Shown here piece after piece: positions 18,501 through 28,118 of a stretch of 64,000 bases of DNA. The DNA is from Pontixanthobacter sp. CEM42 (lineage in GTDB: Bacteria > Pseudomonadota > Alphaproteobacteria > Sphingomonadales > Sphingomonadaceae), in assembly GCF_017812015.1 (NCBI RefSeq), contig NZ_JADQTN010000002.1:310001-374000 (forward strand). Reading direction: 5' to 3'. The notes beneath the pieces were generated by a model, which was not told where the DNA came from, ran no database searches, and saw only the letters and a program-made list of their open reading frames with translations. Both the position numbers and the translations under genes were made by a program. Numbering within the stretch: the first letter of the stretch is position 1; every line of letters begins with the position of its first letter.

Positions 18501-20285
18501 ATCGACCCCGATCCGGATGCGGCAACGAGCTGGAAAGAGCGCAAACGCCTGTTCGATCTGCCGCGCTCAAGCTGGGAAGATTACAATAGCAAGCTGATTT
18601 CCAAAGGTGGCGGCGTCTATCCGCGCGCTTCCAAAATTATCAAACTATCAGCGGCGGGCGCAAAGGCGCTCGGTCTAGAAACGCGCGAGATTGAGCCTGA
18701 GGCTTTGATTTCTGCGGTTATGAAAGCGCCTGTTGACCTGATCTGGTTCGGCGGCATCGGAACCTACATCAAGGGCTCTTCCGAAAATAACGTCCAGGTT
18801 GGTGATCCGGCGAATGACTCGCTCCGGGTTGATGCCAGCGAAGTGCGCGCCAAGGTCATTGGTGAAGGCGCAAATCTAGGTGTGACTCAAGCCGCGCGGA
18901 TCGAATTCTCGATGAATGGCGGTCGACTCAACGCCGATTTCATCGACAATTCGGCGGGCGTCGATTGTTCGGATAATGAGGTCAACATCAAGATCGCGCT
19001 CGCGGCAGCACGGCGCTCGGGCAAATTGTCCGAGAAGAAGCGTAACACGCTGCTTGCCTCGATGACCGATGAGGTTTCGAACCTCGTATTAGAAAACAAC
19101 CGCCTGCAAGCGCTTGCTCTGTCGATTGCCGAAGCAGGCGGAGCAGGCGCAATGGCATCGCAGTTGCGCTTGATCGAGGCCCTCGAAGATCGCGGCGCGC
19201 TGGACCGGCGAACCGAAGGCATTGCCGATGGCGAAGCTCTATCGCGCCGTGCAAGCGATGGCGTTGGTCTAACTCGCCCCGAGTTGGCGGTGTTGCTTTC
19301 ATCGACCAAACTGGTTCTGCAGGACGCCATAGAGAAAACATCCTTGCCCGATGATGCGAGCTTGCTCGATCCACTTGTCGATTATTTCCCGACACCGATG
19401 CGCAAAAAATATCGCGCGGAGATCGAAGGGCACCGCCTGCGGCGCGAAATCATCGCGACGGCACTGGCCAATAAAGTCATCAACCGGATGGGAATTATCC
19501 ATCCTTTCGAACTGGCCGAGGAAGAGGGCGTTGGCCTTGGCGATGTTTGCGCATCGTTCATTTCCGCAACCCACTTATTCAATGTCGAGGCGCTCTGGAC
19601 CAAGCTCGAGAACACCAAAATGCCGGAAACTGCACGCATCTTGCTATTCCGCCATATTGCAGGCGTGATGCGCAGTCAGATGGCTGATCTGATGCGCGCG
19701 GGCGCGAGCATTAAAATGCCGTCAGAAATGATAGCGACCTTGAACAAAGGCGTTGTCGAACTCTCAAGCGGAACCGAAGGCTTGCTCTCGGCAGAAACGC
19801 GGCACCAGACCGACAAGCTCCGCGACGAGTTTATTGCTGCGGGCGCGCCTGATTCCATCGCATCGGAAGTCGCGCATCTTTATGATCTCGACGGTTCGGT
19901 AGGACTGGCTTCGCTAGCGAGGAAAGCCGAGATCAAGACGCGTCCGCTCACGGCCGCGTTTACCGATCTTGGCGAACGCTTGGGTCTCGACTGGGCGCAG
20001 GGTACTGCTGCGATGAGCAACCCTTCCGATGTATGGGAGCGATTGCTAGTGGCCGGTTTAGCCCGTGATTTCCAGCAAATGAGACTCGACTTCCTGCGCC
20101 GCCTTTCACGGCGGAAGGGAGCTAAGAAGGACCCGCTCGGCGCAGTCGCCAACTGGGCTGGCGAGCATGAAGCTGCCATTCGGCAATTCCGCAATATGAT
20201 CCGCCGTGCGCAGGTCCAAACGGCGGTCGCCCCGGCGATGCTAGCGCAGATTGCAAGCCAAGCTAGGAACCTGCTAGGCCGCTAG
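15501..20285 (+). CDS. NAD-specific glutamate dehydrogenase, large (180 kDa) type
   Basis: Oxidatively deaminates glutamate to 2-oxoglutarate and ammonia with NAD. This is the large GDH class (as GdhZ of Caulobacter): about 700 residues of regulatory ACT-like domains, the catalytic domain around 790-1200, and a C-terminal helical region. Catalytic-core motifs: [24 protein letters not shown] near 790-815, [17 protein letters not shown] near 825 and [14 protein letters not shown] near 1090. The N-terminus has a short repeat, [12 protein letters not shown]. Length 1594 matches the family. Two downstream genes follow at 1 and 3 bases, so it heads an operon. Confidence 0.96.
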   Translation: MGSNTTGQSPKGQSPKDKPRNFAPKPVRRKAEHTKLTDALTKQMRESLLPGDTPFEANKLREAAAFLLDTAARRETKISSISLASASDGHRFMRIAIVNDDMPFLVDSLAATIAAQGLAIDRLVHPVVAVTRNENGELQTITKTSSKDEAHESMIYIETTRIDAKKRRDLEKVLRVTLGDVRAAVSDWPKLREVMIADAAHVLGLGADKEGAALLEWLDNGMLTQLGHVTRKRDGSETGRIGICRKSAKELLSNQSYDRAFAWFDDPANRTKRVPLIIKANQLANVHRRVPLDLFLVPVVAKGKVTALSVHAGVWTSAALAAKPDEVPSLRSHMSRLMDKFGFDASGHAGKALVHALTALPHDLIIGFSDIDIARVATAMMGLVDRPRPRLAIVEAPLSRHLFAFVWLPRDMLSTQVREQIQTLLKDGAGAQLLDWSLQVEGGNLAMLRFVLDIRDGDACFDEAAIEQRMQNMLRGWSEAVEHELSQLEDAGRAAAIATRYADIFPASYRTTYGAVEAARDIRRMRHLLTIDSATSASQAPQRDARLYHLDGDPSDCLRLKIYEHEGALPLSDAVPALENFGFEVRSEIPTALDGGKLGTIHDFTLALPAGVDVAPILERADAIEAAIASVLNEVAEDDPFNRLVIGTGLAEREANWLRAFYRYLRQAGMGFTIYTVVDALRGAPAVTRALIERFTAAHDPEFSGKRDDAIASAEAAIKQGLSKVAAINDDRLLRLYHALIKAILRTNCFAPAGAEALAFKIQSDLVPNLPKPVPWREIFVYSTRVEGIHLRAGPVARGGLRWSDRRDDFRTEVLGLMKAQRVKNAVIVPTGAKGGFYPKQLPSPAIDRDGWAAEGRASYEVFIRTLLTITDNIVGDKVVHPDAVVPLDGEDPYFVVAADKGTATFSDVANGIAESRDFWLDDAFASGGSNGYDHKAMGITAKGAWVSVQRHFLEMGVDVQSDPVRVVGCGDMSGDVFGNGMLLSKSIKIIAAFDHRHIFIDPDPDAATSWKERKRLFDLPRSSWEDYNSKLISKGGGVYPRASKIIKLSAAGAKALGLETREIEPEALISAVMKAPVDLIWFGGIGTYIKGSSENNVQVGDPANDSLRVDASEVRAKVIGEGANLGVTQAARIEFSMNGGRLNADFIDNSAGVDCSDNEVNIKIALAAARRSGKLSEKKRNTLLASMTDEVSNLVLENNRLQALALSIAEAGGAGAMASQLRLIEALEDRGALDRRTEGIADGEALSRRASDGVGLTRPELAVLLSSTKLVLQDAIEKTSLPDDASLLDPLVDYFPTPMRKKYRAEIEGHRLRREIIATALANKVINRMGIIHPFELAEEEGVGLGDVCASFISATHLFNVEALWTKLENTKMPETARILLFRHIAGVMRSQMADLMRAGASIKMPSEMIATLNKGVVELSSGTEGLLSAETRHQTDKLRDEFIAAGAPDSIASEVAHLYDLDGSVGLASLARKAEIKTRPLTAAFTDLGERLGLDWAQGTAAMSNPSDVWERLLVAGLARDFQQMRLDFLRRLSRRKGAKKDPLGAVANWAGEHEAAIRQFRNMIRRAQVQTAVAPAMLAQIASQARNLLGR

Positions 20286-20286
20286 C

Positions 20287-21513
20287 ATGGATCATGCAGA
20301 TGTATTGATTGTCGGCACCGGGCATGGCGGGGCGCAAGCTGCGATTGCTCTACGCCAAAACGGTCACGAAGGTTCGATCACAATGATCGGGCGCGAGCGC
20401 ACTCATCCTTATGAGCGCCCGCCATTGTCCAAAGAATATCTGGCAGGCGACAAGCCGTTCGAGCGGATTTATATCCGCCCGCCACAATTTTGGGCCGACA
20501 AGAATATCGATGTGCGGCTTGGCAAAGCGGTGATCGAAGTCGATCCGGTTGGTAAAACCGTGTTGATGAGCGACGACAGCAAAATGTCCTATCGCAAGAT
20601 GATCTGGGCAACCGGCGGTGATGCACGGCGGCTATCGTGCAGCGGTTCGGATTTGGAAGGCATCCATACGGTTCGCAATCATACCGATGTCGAACGGATG
20701 ATGGGTGAGCTGGAAGGCGGGGTGAAGCACGCGGTCGTAGTCGGCGGCGGCTATATCGGACTAGAGGCTGCAGCGGTCTTGCGCAAAATGGGCCGCAACG
20801 TTGTGCTTCTCGAAGCATTACCGCGCGTATTGGCGCGCGTTGCCAGCGAAGAGCTTTCCCAATTCTACCAGAACGAACACCGGGCGCAGGGTGTCGATAT
20901 TCGGCTTGAAGCGATGGTAGAATCCATCATTGGCGAAGATGGCAAAGTCACCGCCGTAAAGCTTGCGACCGGTGAAGAAATTGCCGCTGATATGGTGGTA
21001 GTCGGGATCGGCATTGTACCGTCTGTAGGTCCGCTGATCGCTGCGGGTGCGGCAGGATCAAACGGCGTCGATGTCGACGAATATTGCCGGACAACTCTCG
21101 ATGACATTCACGCGATTGGTGACTGTGCAGCGCATGCCAATGCCTATGCTGACGGGGCGGTCATTCGGGTTGAATCTGTCCAGAACGCCAATGACATGGC
21201 CACCACCACAGCAAAGTCGATCATGGGCGACAAGCAGCCCTATCATGCGTTCCCGTGGTTCTGGTCGAACCAATATGATCTGCGCTTGCAAACTGCAGGT
21301 TTGTCGTTGGGATATGATCAGACAGTAGTGCGCGGCGATCCGGTAGACCGGAAGTTCTCTGTTCTGTATCTGAAAGAGGGCCGGTTGATTGCGCTGGACT
21401 GCGTGAACAACGTCAAAGACTATGCACAGGGGCGCAAGCTGGTGGAAGCACGGCTAACACCCGAGCTTGATGTGCTTGCCGATATCGAAATCCCGCTGAA
21501 GAGCTTGCTCTAA
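20287..21513 (+). CDS. FAD-dependent ferredoxin reductase
   Basis: NADH-dependent reductase that passes electrons to a [2Fe-2S] ferredoxin, as in P450 and dioxygenase chains. FAD site [13 protein letters not shown] (residues 7-19), substrate-side motif [17 protein letters not shown] near 40, NAD site [13 protein letters not shown] near 148-160, second FAD motif [10 protein letters not shown] near 275 and a reductase C-terminal domain with [14 protein letters not shown] near 320. Length 408 is standard for putidaredoxin-reductase-like proteins. It starts two bases after gdh. No ferredoxin is adjacent; a CYP153-type P450 lies 4.7 kb downstream. Confidence 0.92.
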   Translation: MDHADVLIVGTGHGGAQAAIALRQNGHEGSITMIGRERTHPYERPPLSKEYLAGDKPFERIYIRPPQFWADKNIDVRLGKAVIEVDPVGKTVLMSDDSKMSYRKMIWATGGDARRLSCSGSDLEGIHTVRNHTDVERMMGELEGGVKHAVVVGGGYIGLEAAAVLRKMGRNVVLLEALPRVLARVASEELSQFYQNEHRAQGVDIRLEAMVESIIGEDGKVTAVKLATGEEIAADMVVVGIGIVPSVGPLIAAGAAGSNGVDVDEYCRTTLDDIHAIGDCAAHANAYADGAVIRVESVQNANDMATTTAKSIMGDKQPYHAFPWFWSNQYDLRLQTAGLSLGYDQTVVRGDPVDRKFSVLYLKEGRLIALDCVNNVKDYAQGRKLVEARLTPELDVLADIEIPLKSLL

Positions 21514-21516
21514 ACC

Positions 21517-22665
21517 ATGTTCGCACCAAATGACGGTATGCCCATGCTGAATGGGCTGAAAGTGGTCGATATGACCAGCATCGTCTTTGGTCCTTATTGC
21601 ACGCAGATACTGGCCGATTTTGGCGCTGAAGTGACGAAAATCGAGGCGCCTGGCGGAGACTTCTTTCGGTACGCTGGCAAGCCTGCGCAGACCACAGGTA
21701 TGGGACCAGGTTTTGTTGCGCTCAATCGCGGAAAGAAATCGGTTCTGCTCGACTTGAAAGAGCAGGCCGACGCCGAGCGGTTGCGCTCCATGATCGCTGA
21801 AGCGGATATCTTCATTCACAATGTCCGCAGCGAAGCCATCGATCGCCTAGGCTTTGGTGCTGACGCGATGCAGGCGCTTAATCCGGCGCTGATCTATGTC
21901 CAGTGCGTCGGCTTCGGATCGGACGGCCCCTATGACGGGCTACAAGCCTATGACGATGTGATCCAAGCGGCGAGCGGCGCGGCCAGCCTGTTACCGCGTG
22001 TCGATGGCAATCCTGCGCCGCGTTATCTTCCCTCGCTGGTGGCGGACAAGGTGGCTGGCTTGCATGCGGCCTATGCAGCGATGGCAGCGGTGATCCACCG
22101 GATGCGGACAGGCAAAGGGCAAGTGGTTGAAGTGCCAATGTTCGAGGCATTCACCAGCTTCCTGATGAAAGAGCATTTGGCAGGGCTAACCTTTGATCCG
22201 CCCAACGCCAATGCGGGATATGACCGGCAGATCGATCCGGACCGCCAGCCATTCCCGACCAAGGATGGTTATATCTCCATCGTCCCCTACCGACCCGGCC
22301 ATTTCCAGCTTGTGATTGGTTTGATGGGTGACGAAGAATTCGCCGCACAGGAGCGCTTTGCCAGACCCAAAGGCCTCGCTGCGGCGCTGCCAGAACTCTA
22401 TGGGAAAATTGCCGAACTGGCCCCATCGCGCACCACCGCCGAATGGCTGGAAGTGTTCCGCGAAGCACAAATTCCAGCCATGGCGGTTCGCGATCTGAAC
22501 GATATGCTGGATGATCCGCATCTGGATGCGACCGGCTTTTTCGCGACGACTGAACACCCCACCGAAGGCCCAATCCGGCAAACGCGCGAGCCGTCACGCT
22601 TCTCCGGATGGAATGCTGGCGATCTAGGCAATGCTCCCAACCTTGGCGAACATAACGAGGACTAG
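21517..22665 (+). CDS. Family III CoA transferase (CaiB/BaiF)
   Basis: Transfers CoA between carboxylic acids. Family landmarks: [33 protein letters not shown]-type N-terminus (start may be 21517 or 21538), [13 protein letters not shown] near 68, and [17 protein letters not shown] near 172, whose Asp is the catalytic residue that forms the acyl-CoA anhydride. Length 382 is normal. Substrate unknown. Last gene of the gdh-reductase-CoA transferase set; its stop overlaps the convergent queG stop. Confidence 0.92.
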   Translation: MFAPNDGMPMLNGLKVVDMTSIVFGPYCTQILADFGAEVTKIEAPGGDFFRYAGKPAQTTGMGPGFVALNRGKKSVLLDLKEQADAERLRSMIAEADIFIHNVRSEAIDRLGFGADAMQALNPALIYVQCVGFGSDGPYDGLQAYDDVIQAASGAASLLPRVDGNPAPRYLPSLVADKVAGLHAAYAAMAAVIHRMRTGKGQVVEVPMFEAFTSFLMKEHLAGLTFDPPNANAGYDRQIDPDRQPFPTKDGYISIVPYRPGHFQLVIGLMGDEEFAAQERFARPKGLAAALPELYGKIAELAPSRTTAEWLEVFREAQIPAMAVRDLNDMLDDPHLDATGFFATTEHPTEGPIRQTREPSRFSGWNAGDLGNAPNLGEHNED

Positions 22666-23729
22666 CTTAGCTTAGCCAACGCCCAATCGGCTGCTTCAGC
22701 AACCGCAGGATCGGGATCATCTGCAAGCTTTTGCACCTGCGGGACGAGCGCCTGATCATTGCTATTGCCCGCCGCAATCAGACAGTTTCGCACAAACCGG
22801 TCACGCCCGATCCGTTTGATCGGCGAGCCTGAAAAAAGCGCGCGGAATGCGGTATCATCCAGCCCAAGAAAATCTGCCAGCTTGGGCGCGATTAGCTCGT
22901 CACGCGGAGCGAACGCCTTATGCCGCGCCGCTGTGTCGGCAAATTTGTTCCAAGGGCAAACGGCGAGGCAATCGTCGCAGCCATAGATGCGGTTGCCCAT
23001 CGGTTTGCGGAACTCTTCAGGGATGGGGCCCTTATGCTCGATGGTGAGGTAGGAAATGCACCGCCTTGCATCGACGACATATGGCTGCGGAAAGGCATCG
23101 GTCGGGCAGGCATCATGGCAGGCAGTGCACGATCCGCATTGATCGCCATGCGGTTCGTCCGGCGCAAATGGCACCGTCGTGTAAATCGCGCCGAGAAACA
23201 GCCAGCTTCCGTGCTCGCTGCTGACCAAATTGCTGTGCTTGCCCTGCCAACCGATGCCGGACGCCTCACCCAGCGGTTTTTCCATCACCGGCGCGGTATC
23301 AACGAACACTTTTAGCTGCGGCTCTTCAAGCCCGAGCTTTTTCGCTTCCGCCACCAGCCAACGCGCCAATGCCTTGAGCGCCTTCTTGACTGTATCGTGA
23401 TAATCGCGGCCCTGCGCATAGACCGATATTCGCGCTTTGTCGGGATGCTCTTCCAGCGCCAGCGGATCGACATCGGGCGCATAGCTCATACCCAGCGCGA
23501 TCACGCTTTGCGCCGCTGGCCACATGCTTTGCGGGCCCTGCCGCACATCGGCGCGGTCGGCCATCCATTCCATCGAGCCGTGATTGCCAACATCCAGCCA
23601 TTCGCGCAGCCGCGCTGCACGCACCGGATCATCTTCAGCCGAAGTGAAGCCCACGCTGGCAAAACCCAGACGCCGCGCTTCCTCGATCAGACGATCCTTA
23701 AGGCCAACAATTACTGGCGCGTTAACCAC
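22662..23729 (-). CDS. queG: Epoxyqueuosine reductase
   Basis: Catalyses the last step of queuosine synthesis in tRNA, reducing epoxyqueuosine with cobalamin and two [4Fe-4S] clusters. Cluster motifs: [12 protein letters not shown] near residue 198 and [14 protein letters not shown] near 250. The N-terminal cobalamin-binding part contains [13 protein letters not shown] near 85. A short HEAT-like tail is visible at the C-terminus. Length 355 is standard. It stands alone between a convergent CoA transferase and a divergent ABC operon. Confidence 0.95.
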   Translation of the reverse strand: MVNAPVIVGLKDRLIEEARRLGFASVGFTSAEDDPVRAARLREWLDVGNHGSMEWMADRADVRQGPQSMWPAAQSVIALGMSYAPDVDPLALEEHPDKARISVYAQGRDYHDTVKKALKALARWLVAEAKKLGLEEPQLKVFVDTAPVMEKPLGEASGIGWQGKHSNLVSSEHGSWLFLGAIYTTVPFAPDEPHGDQCGSCTACHDACPTDAFPQPYVVDARRCISYLTIEHKGPIPEEFRKPMGNRIYGCDDCLAVCPWNKFADTAARHKAFAPRDELIAPKLADFLGLDDTAFRALFSGSPIKRIGRDRFVRNCLIAAGNSNDQALVPQVQKLADDPDPAVAEAADWALAKLS

Positions 23730-23842
23730 GATTGGGGTTACTCCCGTTCACATGCGGCGCGTAACCGGCGCGCATGCACATGCCGCTAAGCGATACGCCC
23801 CTTGAACACAACGGGGCCGGATATGAAGAGACAAACGCCTCC

Positions 23843-24811
23843 ATGAATGACACCAGCCCACCACGCGATACCAGACCACTAGCGATTGAAGCGCGCGGCT
23901 TGGTTAAGAACTTCGAGGGGACGCTGGCGGTTGATGGAGTCGATATCTCGGTTCCAGAAGGCGCGATTTACGGCATTCTTGGCCCCAATGGCGCGGGCAA
24001 GACTACGACATTACGGATGTTGCTGGGCATTATCGATCCCGATGCGGGTGTGCGCCGCGTATTCGGCCATGACGATCCGCACCAGATCGCCAAGCTGATT
24101 GGCTATCTGCCCGAAGAACGCGGGCTGTACCCGGCGATGAAAGCCTATGAAGCGATCGGCTTTATGGGCGCGCTACGCGGCTTGCCGCTCGAAGAGGGTA
24201 AAGCACGCGGGCGCGAATTGCTGGAGAAGCACGATTTGGGTCATGCGGTGGATCGCCAGATTCGCCAGCTCTCCAAAGGCATGGCGCAAACGGTGCAATT
24301 GCTGGGCACGTTAGTGCACCGACCCAAGCTGGTCGTGCTGGACGAGCCGTTTTCAGGCCTTGATGCGATCAACCAAGGCAAGCTGGAGCGGATGATCCGC
24401 GATCTGGCAGCAGCCGGCACCACGGTCATCTTTTCGACGCATGTGATCCACCATGCCGAACGGCTCTGTGAAGGTGTCGCGATTATTGCAGGCGGCAAGG
24501 TCCCCTATGCGGGGTCTGTCGAAGCCGCTCGTGATCGTATCCCGGCACAGGTTCGCCTCGAAACTCGCGAGCGCAAAGGCCGCTGGCTCAAGGCCTTACC
24601 CGATGATGTTCGCCGCGAAGGTGATTTCTGGAACTTCTCGCTTCCTGAAAGCGGGATCGAGACATTGCTCCGCGCCTTGATTGAAGGCGAAGCAGGTATT
24701 CTGTCGCTCTCTATCGAACGCGCCGGATTGCACGATGCATTTGTCCATATCGCCGGCGAGGCAGCGGCACGCGCGCTCGAAGCCGACAATGCAGCGGAGG
24801 TTTCACGATGA
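23843..24811 (+). CDS. ABC transporter ATP-binding protein (NatA/CcmA-like)
   Basis: ATPase of an ABC-2-type exporter. Walker A GPNGAGKTTTLRM near residue 52, Q-loop YLPEERGLYP near 92, signature LSKGMAQTVQLLG near 152, Walker B LVVLDEPFSGLDAINQ near 173 and switch His STHVIHHAE near 210. An accessory C-terminal domain extends to residue 322. Start taken as MNDTSPPRD; ATG at 23774 in the same frame would add 23 residues. Overlaps the permease gene by four bases. Confidence 0.92.
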   Translation: MNDTSPPRDTRPLAIEARGLVKNFEGTLAVDGVDISVPEGAIYGILGPNGAGKTTTLRMLLGIIDPDAGVRRVFGHDDPHQIAKLIGYLPEERGLYPAMKAYEAIGFMGALRGLPLEEGKARGRELLEKHDLGHAVDRQIRQLSKGMAQTVQLLGTLVHRPKLVVLDEPFSGLDAINQGKLERMIRDLAAAGTTVIFSTHVIHHAERLCEGVAIIAGGKVPYAGSVEAARDRIPAQVRLETRERKGRWLKALPDDVRREGDFWNFSLPESGIETLLRALIEGEAGILSLSIERAGLHDAFVHIAGEAAARALEADNAAEVSR

Positions 24812-26049
24812 GTCAGCAAACACACCCCGCGTCGCGTCTATCGACTCTGCAGGCCGCTTTCGTGGTCGCGCGGCGTGACTTCCTTGCGATTCTGTTTAGC
24901 CGCGCTTTTCTGTTCTTCCTACTCGGCCCGCTTTTTCCGATCATCGTCGGCGGTCTAGCAGGCGGAATTGGTAGCGAAGTTCAGCGTGAGGCGACGTCGG
25001 TGGAAATCGGTATCGGGATGAACGAGGCCGATACGGCGTCCATGATCGCCTCTGCCGATGCGATGCGTGAGGGCATGGGGGGCTATATTCCGCCTATGGT
25101 TGCGCTGAGCGATGAGCAACGTGCCATGGAGCCAAAGCAAATCCTGCGCGAACGCGTTGGCAATTTCGCAGCGATCGTCAGCGGAACGCCAGAAGCGCCG
25201 AAACTGACTGCGCCCGAGGGACAGATCGACCGGTGGCGCGGACAAGTCGGCCTGGTTGCGGCGGGCAGCATCGGCAGTGCACCCAACCAATTTCCCGATA
25301 TCGCCAGCGAAGTCGTTGCCAGCAGCGGCGCAACCGAGAAACGCAACCGCGTACTCACGGCACAAGCGGGTCAAATGTTGCTATTCCTGCTGACGATGCT
25401 GCTTGGCGGAATGGTCCTGTCCAATCTCGTCGAGGAGAAGGGCAACAAGATCATCGAAGTGCTGGCCGCGGCGATCCCGATGGACGCGGTGTTCTTCGGC
25501 AAGCTGTTTGCGATGCTCGGCGTGTCATTCGTCGGCATTATGGTGTGGGGCGGCGTCGGCGGATTGATCTTCCTTGGTGGCGGATTCTCCATGGGCAGCT
25601 TCGCCGCACCGGCGGTGGGTTGGCCGATCTTCCTCGGCCTCGGCGTGATCTATTTTGCGATGGGCTATCTGATCCTTGGCTCGCTGTTCCTTGCTATCGG
25701 ATCGATGGCGGCCACCGTGCGCGAAGTGCAAACGCTGTCCATGCCCGTCACCATGTTACAGCTGATGGTGTTCTTCTTCGCGACTTACGCAATGGCTAAG
25801 CCGGGATCGACGATGGAAATAACCGCCGCGATCTTCCCGTTCAGCTCCCCCTTCGCAATGCTGGCGCGGGCTGCCCAGCTTGAAGAGCTGTGGCCGCATG
25901 CGCTGGCGATTGCATGGCAAGCAGTTGCCGTTGCGATCTTCGTCAAGCTGGGCGCGACTCTGTTCCGCCGCCGGGTGATGAAGTCGGGGCCGCGCGGCGC
26001 GAACACAAAGAAGCGGCGGTTCTGGCAGCGCAAGGCTGCCGCAAACTAG
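24808..26049 (+). CDS. ABC-2-type permease (NatB-like)
   Basis: Membrane partner of the preceding ATPase. One N-terminal span (about residues 28-52) followed by a large outer-face domain (about 55-185), then five spans from about 190 to 395, with VLSNLVEEKGNKIIEVLAAAIPM near 205, the typical NatB/YhaP cytoplasmic loop. Lys/Arg-rich C-terminus. This class exports sodium, drugs or peptides; substrate cannot be told. 413 residues. Confidence 0.9.
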   Translation: MSQQTHPASRLSTLQAAFVVARRDFLAILFSRAFLFFLLGPLFPIIVGGLAGGIGSEVQREATSVEIGIGMNEADTASMIASADAMREGMGGYIPPMVALSDEQRAMEPKQILRERVGNFAAIVSGTPEAPKLTAPEGQIDRWRGQVGLVAAGSIGSAPNQFPDIASEVVASSGATEKRNRVLTAQAGQMLLFLLTMLLGGMVLSNLVEEKGNKIIEVLAAAIPMDAVFFGKLFAMLGVSFVGIMVWGGVGGLIFLGGGFSMGSFAAPAVGWPIFLGLGVIYFAMGYLILGSLFLAIGSMAATVREVQTLSMPVTMLQLMVFFFATYAMAKPGSTMEITAAIFPFSSPFAMLARAAQLEELWPHALAIAWQAVAVAIFVKLGATLFRRRVMKSGPRGANTKKRRFWQRKAAAN

Positions 26050-26221
26050 AGCACTTGCGGCTGCAAAACGCCGGCGCACACTGATTGCGCAAGTTGATTG
26101 CTTAGGGGCGCATGAATCAGTCCCGAATCGAAACGCACTATTGACATTGGGGTAAGTAAGCGCAGGATGCAGTCATTGCGCTGACGCCCGATGACAGGGC
26201 GCGGCGAAGGAGAGAATGCAC

Positions 26222-27532
26222 ATGGCCACTATTGCGCCGGAAAAGCCCGAATACCGCACATCCCCGACCGCTTATGAAGTGCTGGTCGAGCACCTTAAGC
26301 AACATCCGGAAGACACGCCGCAGCATACGCATCCCTATGACGTAAGCCGCAGCGATATCTATTTCGAAGATCGTTGGCAGCCGATTTTTGCCGAAATGCG
26401 CGCCAAGGGGCCGCTGCATTACGTGCCTGAGAGTCCGTATGGCGCCTATTGGAATGTCGTTTCCAATAAAGCCATCCAGCATGTTGAGGCGTTACCTGAA
26501 CTGTTCTCCTCAAGCTGGGAACATGGCGGCATCACCATTCTCGAGCGTGAAGAGGAAGAAGGTCTAGAGCTTCCGATGTTCATCGCGATGGACCGGCCCA
26601 AACATACCGGCCAGCGCCGCACCGTTGCCCCCGCTTTCACGCCCAAAGAAATGAAGCGGATGGACGAAGAGATTCGGCAGCGCACAGGCGAGTTGCTCGA
26701 TAGCCTCCCGCGCGGGGAAGTGTTCGACTGGGTCGATAAGGTCTCTATCGAGCTCACGACCGGCATGCTCGCAATCCTGTTCGGCTTCCCGTGGGAAGAC
26801 CGGCGATTGCTGACCTATTGGTCCGACTGGGCGGGCGACACCGAGATCGCAACGGTCAAAGATTTGACCCCCGAACGCGAAAAGGTTCTCCACGAGATGG
26901 GCGCCTATTTCCAGCAGCTGTGGATGCAGCGTGCGCAGGAAGAACCGGGCCCTGATCTGATCTCCATGATGATCAATTCGCCAGCGATGAACCAGATGGA
27001 TCCGCGCGAATTTATGGGCAATCTGATACTGCTGATTGTCGGTGGCAACGACACAACCCGCAACACGATGTCAGGCATCGTCCATGCTTTCGACAAGTTT
27101 CCCGATCAGCGGAAATTGTTCGAAGAACAACCCGACCTGATCCCCAACGCCGTGCAGGAATGCATCCGTTATCAAACGCCGCTCGCGCATATGCGCCGCA
27201 CTGCATCCGAGGATACCGAATTGTTCGGAGAGCAGATCAAGAAGGGTGACAAGCTGATCCTGTGGTACCTTTCGGCCAATCGTGACGAAGCGTTGTTCGA
27301 CGATGCTGACAAGCTGGATATCACCCGCGAAAATGCCCGCCGCCAATTGGCGTTCGGCTATGGCATCCACCGCTGCGTCGGTGCTCGCCTTGCCGAACTA
27401 CAGCTCCGCATCCTGCTGGAAGAAATGCACAAGCGACGGATGCGGGTGCATGTCGCGGGCGATGTTGAGCGTGTCAAAGCCAACTTCGTCCATGGTTTCC
27501 GCAAACTCGAAGTCGAAATCACCGAATTCTAG
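26222..27532 (+). CDS. Cytochrome P450, CYP153-like (alkane/fatty-acid terminal hydroxylase)
   Basis: Heme monooxygenase that resembles the soluble bacterial CYP153 family, which adds a terminal hydroxyl to medium-chain alkanes or fatty acids. I-helix VGGNDTTRNTM near residue 278, ExxR in ECIRYQTP near 315, heme loop LAFGYGIHRCVGARLAE near 378-394 with the Cys ligand. HMRRTASEDTELFG before the last beta sheets fits CYP153. ATG at 26222 is preferred because aaggag is nine bases away; ATG at 26216 is too close. Needs ferredoxin and reductase: a reductase lies at 20287, but no ferredoxin is seen. Confidence 0.9.
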   Translation: MATIAPEKPEYRTSPTAYEVLVEHLKQHPEDTPQHTHPYDVSRSDIYFEDRWQPIFAEMRAKGPLHYVPESPYGAYWNVVSNKAIQHVEALPELFSSSWEHGGITILEREEEEGLELPMFIAMDRPKHTGQRRTVAPAFTPKEMKRMDEEIRQRTGELLDSLPRGEVFDWVDKVSIELTTGMLAILFGFPWEDRRLLTYWSDWAGDTEIATVKDLTPEREKVLHEMGAYFQQLWMQRAQEEPGPDLISMMINSPAMNQMDPREFMGNLILLIVGGNDTTRNTMSGIVHAFDKFPDQRKLFEEQPDLIPNAVQECIRYQTPLAHMRRTASEDTELFGEQIKKGDKLILWYLSANRDEALFDDADKLDITRENARRQLAFGYGIHRCVGARLAELQLRILLEEMHKRRMRVHVAGDVERVKANFVHGFRKLEVEITEF

Positions 27533-27617
27533 GCAAGTCCTAACTTTCGAGAGATGAAACCTTTCAGGCTGTCTCATCGTATATAAAGATAGGACAATCT
27601 GCCGAAGGAGGGTTCTG

Positions 27618-28115
27618 ATGTCTGACCTTACTACGCCCACACGCCGGTCCTTTATCGGATGGCTATCAGCGGGCGCTGCGGTTCCAGCACTGACCGCCTG
27701 CGGAAGTGCACCTGCAGAAGCGAAGAATTTCCCGGTTAAGCTGACCAATGCGCAGTGGCGCGGCAAGCTGACCAAGGCCGAATATTACGTGCTGCGCGAA
27801 GCGGGTACAGAGCGGCCCTACTCGTCCCCACTCGATAAGGAAAAGCGCAAAGGCACTTTCGTCTGCGCGGGGTGCAAGAACCGCCTCTATGCATCGTCGA
27901 CCAAATATGACAGCCGCACAGGCTGGCCCAGTTTCTGGAAGCCGCTATCCGGTGCGATTGTTACACAGACCGACTACAAAATCGGCTATCCACGCACCGA
28001 AGTGCTGTGCGCCGATTGTGGCGGACATTTGGGGCATGTGTTCAGCGACGGACCAAAGCCAACGGGCAAGCGCTATTGTATGAACGGCGTGGCGATGGAT
28101 TTCGTCCCGGCCTGA
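27618..28115 (+). CDS. msrB: Methionine-R-sulfoxide reductase B, Tat-exported
   Basis: Reduces methionine-R-sulfoxide in proteins. The N-terminus is a twin-arginine signal, TPTRRSFIGWLSAGAAV, that ends in a lipobox-like LTAC (Cys28), so it acts outside the cytoplasm, perhaps lipid-anchored. Zinc-binding CxxC pairs: CAGC near 77 and CADC near 132. Catalytic Cys in KRYCMNGVAM near 155. Strong ribosome site gaaggagg. 165 residues. Together with the lipoprotein MsrA at 45126 it can make a periplasmic repair system. Confidence 0.94.
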   Translation: MSDLTTPTRRSFIGWLSAGAAVPALTACGSAPAEAKNFPVKLTNAQWRGKLTKAEYYVLREAGTERPYSSPLDKEKRKGTFVCAGCKNRLYASSTKYDSRTGWPSFWKPLSGAIVTQTDYKIGYPRTEVLCADCGGHLGHVFSDGPKPTGKRYCMNGVAMDFVPA

Positions 28116-28118
28116 CCC

